From HdN1 sp052035295 (GTDB taxonomy: Bacteria > Pseudomonadota > Gammaproteobacteria > Pseudomonadales > Ketobacteraceae), in assembly GCA_052035295.1 (NCBI GenBank), contig JBPOHS010000001.1:47038-111037 (forward strand): a stretch of DNA of 64,000 nucleotides, in the 5' to 3' direction. A program made the position numbers and the translations under genes. The notes beneath the pieces are model-generated. The model was not told where the DNA came from. It did not search any database and saw nothing but the letters and a program-made list of their open reading frames with translations. Positions 63,206-64,000 of the stretch are shown here, one piece after another. Position 1 is the first letter of the stretch, and the number at the start of each line of letters is the position of its first letter.

Positions 63206-64000
63206 ATGGCACGGGCGGGCTTGAACAAGTTCAATGTGCAGCAGGCGCGGGACACGCTGCTGGCACGGGGCATCAACCCGTCGGTGGACGCCGTGCGCGT
63301 CGAACTGGGCAATACCGGCTCAAAAACCACGATCCACCGCTATCTGAAGGAACTGGACGCCGAGGACGCCACCCAACTGGGCGATGAAGCCCTGCTGTCC
63401 AACGTCCTGAAAGACATGATTGGCCGCATGGCCGCCACGCTGCGTGACGAAGCCCTGCAACGAGCGGAAGAAGCCAATCACACCTGGCAAACGGAGAAGG
63501 TACAACTGACGGCGCAACTCAGTGCTGCCCAGACCCGGCTCAAAGAGCTGGGCGCCGACAACACAGCCCTTGCGATCCGCCTAGAGCGCGAATACGCAGC
63601 GCACGATGAGACCAAAACCCGTCTCCAACATGCGGAGCTGCGCGCCGAGCGCTTTGACCAGCAAGTGAAGGGGCTGGAACAGCAACTCGACGACAACCAG
63701 AAGCACCGGGCATCGCTCGAAGAAAAGCATCGGCATGCGCGGGACGCCCTGGAACATTTCCGTACCGCTGCTCAGGAACAGCGCGAACAGGAACAGCTGC
63801 GCCACGACACCCAGGTCCAGCAGCTCCAGACCGAATTACTCCATCTCAATCAGACCCTGATCGTCAAACAAAGCGAACTCACCCAGCTCAACCGGGACAA
63901 TGCCAGCCTGGTCGGCGAAGTGGGCGAACACCGGAAACAGATGAAGCAACTGGAAAAGCAGCTTAGCGAAAAATCGAAGCAAGCTGAGCTCGCCAGTGAA
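63206..64000 (+). CDS. tnpT: TnpT-like protein with KfrA_N domain (partial, 3' end outside window)
   Basis: Open from ATG 63206 to the window edge (265 codons, no stop). GAGG lies seven bases upstream. The N-terminus is a KfrA_N-type DNA-binding domain (QQARDTLLARGINPSVDAVR, TGSKTTIHRYLKELDA). From about residue 85 to the edge it is a continuous Gln/Glu/Leu-rich coiled coil (EALQRAEEANHTWQTEKVQL, QQLQTELLHLNQTLIVKQSE). In Tn4651, TnpT is the DNA-binding partner of TnpS in cointegrate resolution, about 330 residues long, so the end is near. Confidence 0.85.
   Translation, partial: MARAGLNKFNVQQARDTLLARGINPSVDAVRVELGNTGSKTTIHRYLKELDAEDATQLGDEALLSNVLKDMIGRMAATLRDEALQRAEEANHTWQTEKVQLTAQLSAAQTRLKELGADNTALAIRLEREYAAHDETKTRLQHAELRAERFDQQVKGLEQQLDDNQKHRASLEEKHRHARDALEHFRTAAQEQREQEQLRHDTQVQQLQTELLHLNQTLIVKQSELTQLNRDNASLVGEVGEHRKQMKQLEKQLSEKSKQAELASE

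Larger units (their letters stand above)
58297..64000. mobile_element. Tn3-family transposon, TnpA/TnpS/TnpT type (right part outside window)
   Basis: The module comprises tnpA, a toxin-antitoxin pair, tnpS (tyrosine recombinase), a resolution-site-like region and divergent tnpT. This matches the Tn4651-type cointegrate-resolution system. Passenger genes and the far terminal repeat would lie beyond 64000. The left end should be within the roughly 195 bases between the CBS gene and tnpA, but I found no repeat starting GGGG there. The start given is therefore the tnpA stop, not a true boundary. Confidence 0.8.

Noticed and set aside
1..64000. tRNA, rRNA, CRISPR array or replication origin
   Set aside because: I saw no cloverleaf-like, rRNA-like, regularly spaced repeat or DnaA-box-cluster region.

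Overview
The window is chromosomal DNA of a free-living Gammaproteobacterium of moderate GC. I cannot name the genus. The basis is a type II secretion operon with ExeA/GspB, the XrtA-associated regulators PrsK/PrsR/PrsT, zwf-pgl, galU/galE/pgi, a YfaZ-type outer membrane protein, a glutathione reductase and the SPOR-domain and PilZ proteins. Its right end enters a Tn3-family transposon of the TnpS/TnpT type.

Layout. (1) 0-11 kb: partial YfaZ-like porin; SPOR protein; the exosortase (XrtA/PEP-CTERM) accessory set, with the TPR lipoprotein PrsT, an FnIII-like lipoprotein, response regulator PrsR, kinase PrsK and a DUF1631/PilZ-like protein. No exosortase or PEP-CTERM substrate is seen. (2) 11-14 kb: methylmalonyl-CoA mutase and its chaperone MeaB. 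(3) 14-21 kb: central sugar metabolism: zwf-pgl, divergent galU, then galE, a phosphopantetheinyl transferase and pgi in one transcription unit. (4) 21-33.4 kb: a Cys-rich exported protein of unknown function, then gspEFGHIJKLM-exeA-gspB, without gspC, gspD or gspN. (5) 33-44 kb: PilZ protein, UbiB-type kinase, MORN-repeat protein convergent with and overlapping lrgB, lrgA, an extended SDR, a 55-aa charged protein, OmpA-like lipoprotein, glutathione reductase, a membrane class III cyclase, a small membrane protein and a TetR regulator.

(6) 44.6-49.9 kb: a beta-oxidation operon resembling the peroxisomal route: long-chain-type acyl-CoA dehydrogenase, an MFP-2-like fusion (SDR, MaoC hydratase, two SCP2 domains) and an SCPx-type thiolase. 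If its substrate is alpha-methyl branched or a sterol side chain, it would release propionyl-CoA, which the mutase of region 2 could consume. (7) 50-58.1 kb: an accessory-looking stretch with a metallophosphatase/5'-nucleotidase lipoprotein, an uncharacterised cytosolic protein, a frameshifted DUF1264 (oil-body-associated-like) lipoprotein, a cyclopropane-fatty-acid-synthase-like methyltransferase, a BigR/SqrR-like ArsR repressor with OsmC, a divergent exported c-type heme protein, a BON protein and a CBS protein. (8) 58.3 kb to the end: Tn3-family transposase, RHH/PIN toxin-antitoxin pair, tyrosine recombinase TnpS, a resolution-site-like region and the start of TnpT, cut by the window edge.

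The most interesting items are the peroxisome-like operon with tandem SCP2 domains, the predicted persulfide-sensing ArsR/OsmC/cytochrome module, the disrupted lipid-droplet-type lipoprotein and the transposon's resolution region. No tRNA, rRNA or CRISPR was recognised, and no intergenic gap exceeds about 300 bases.
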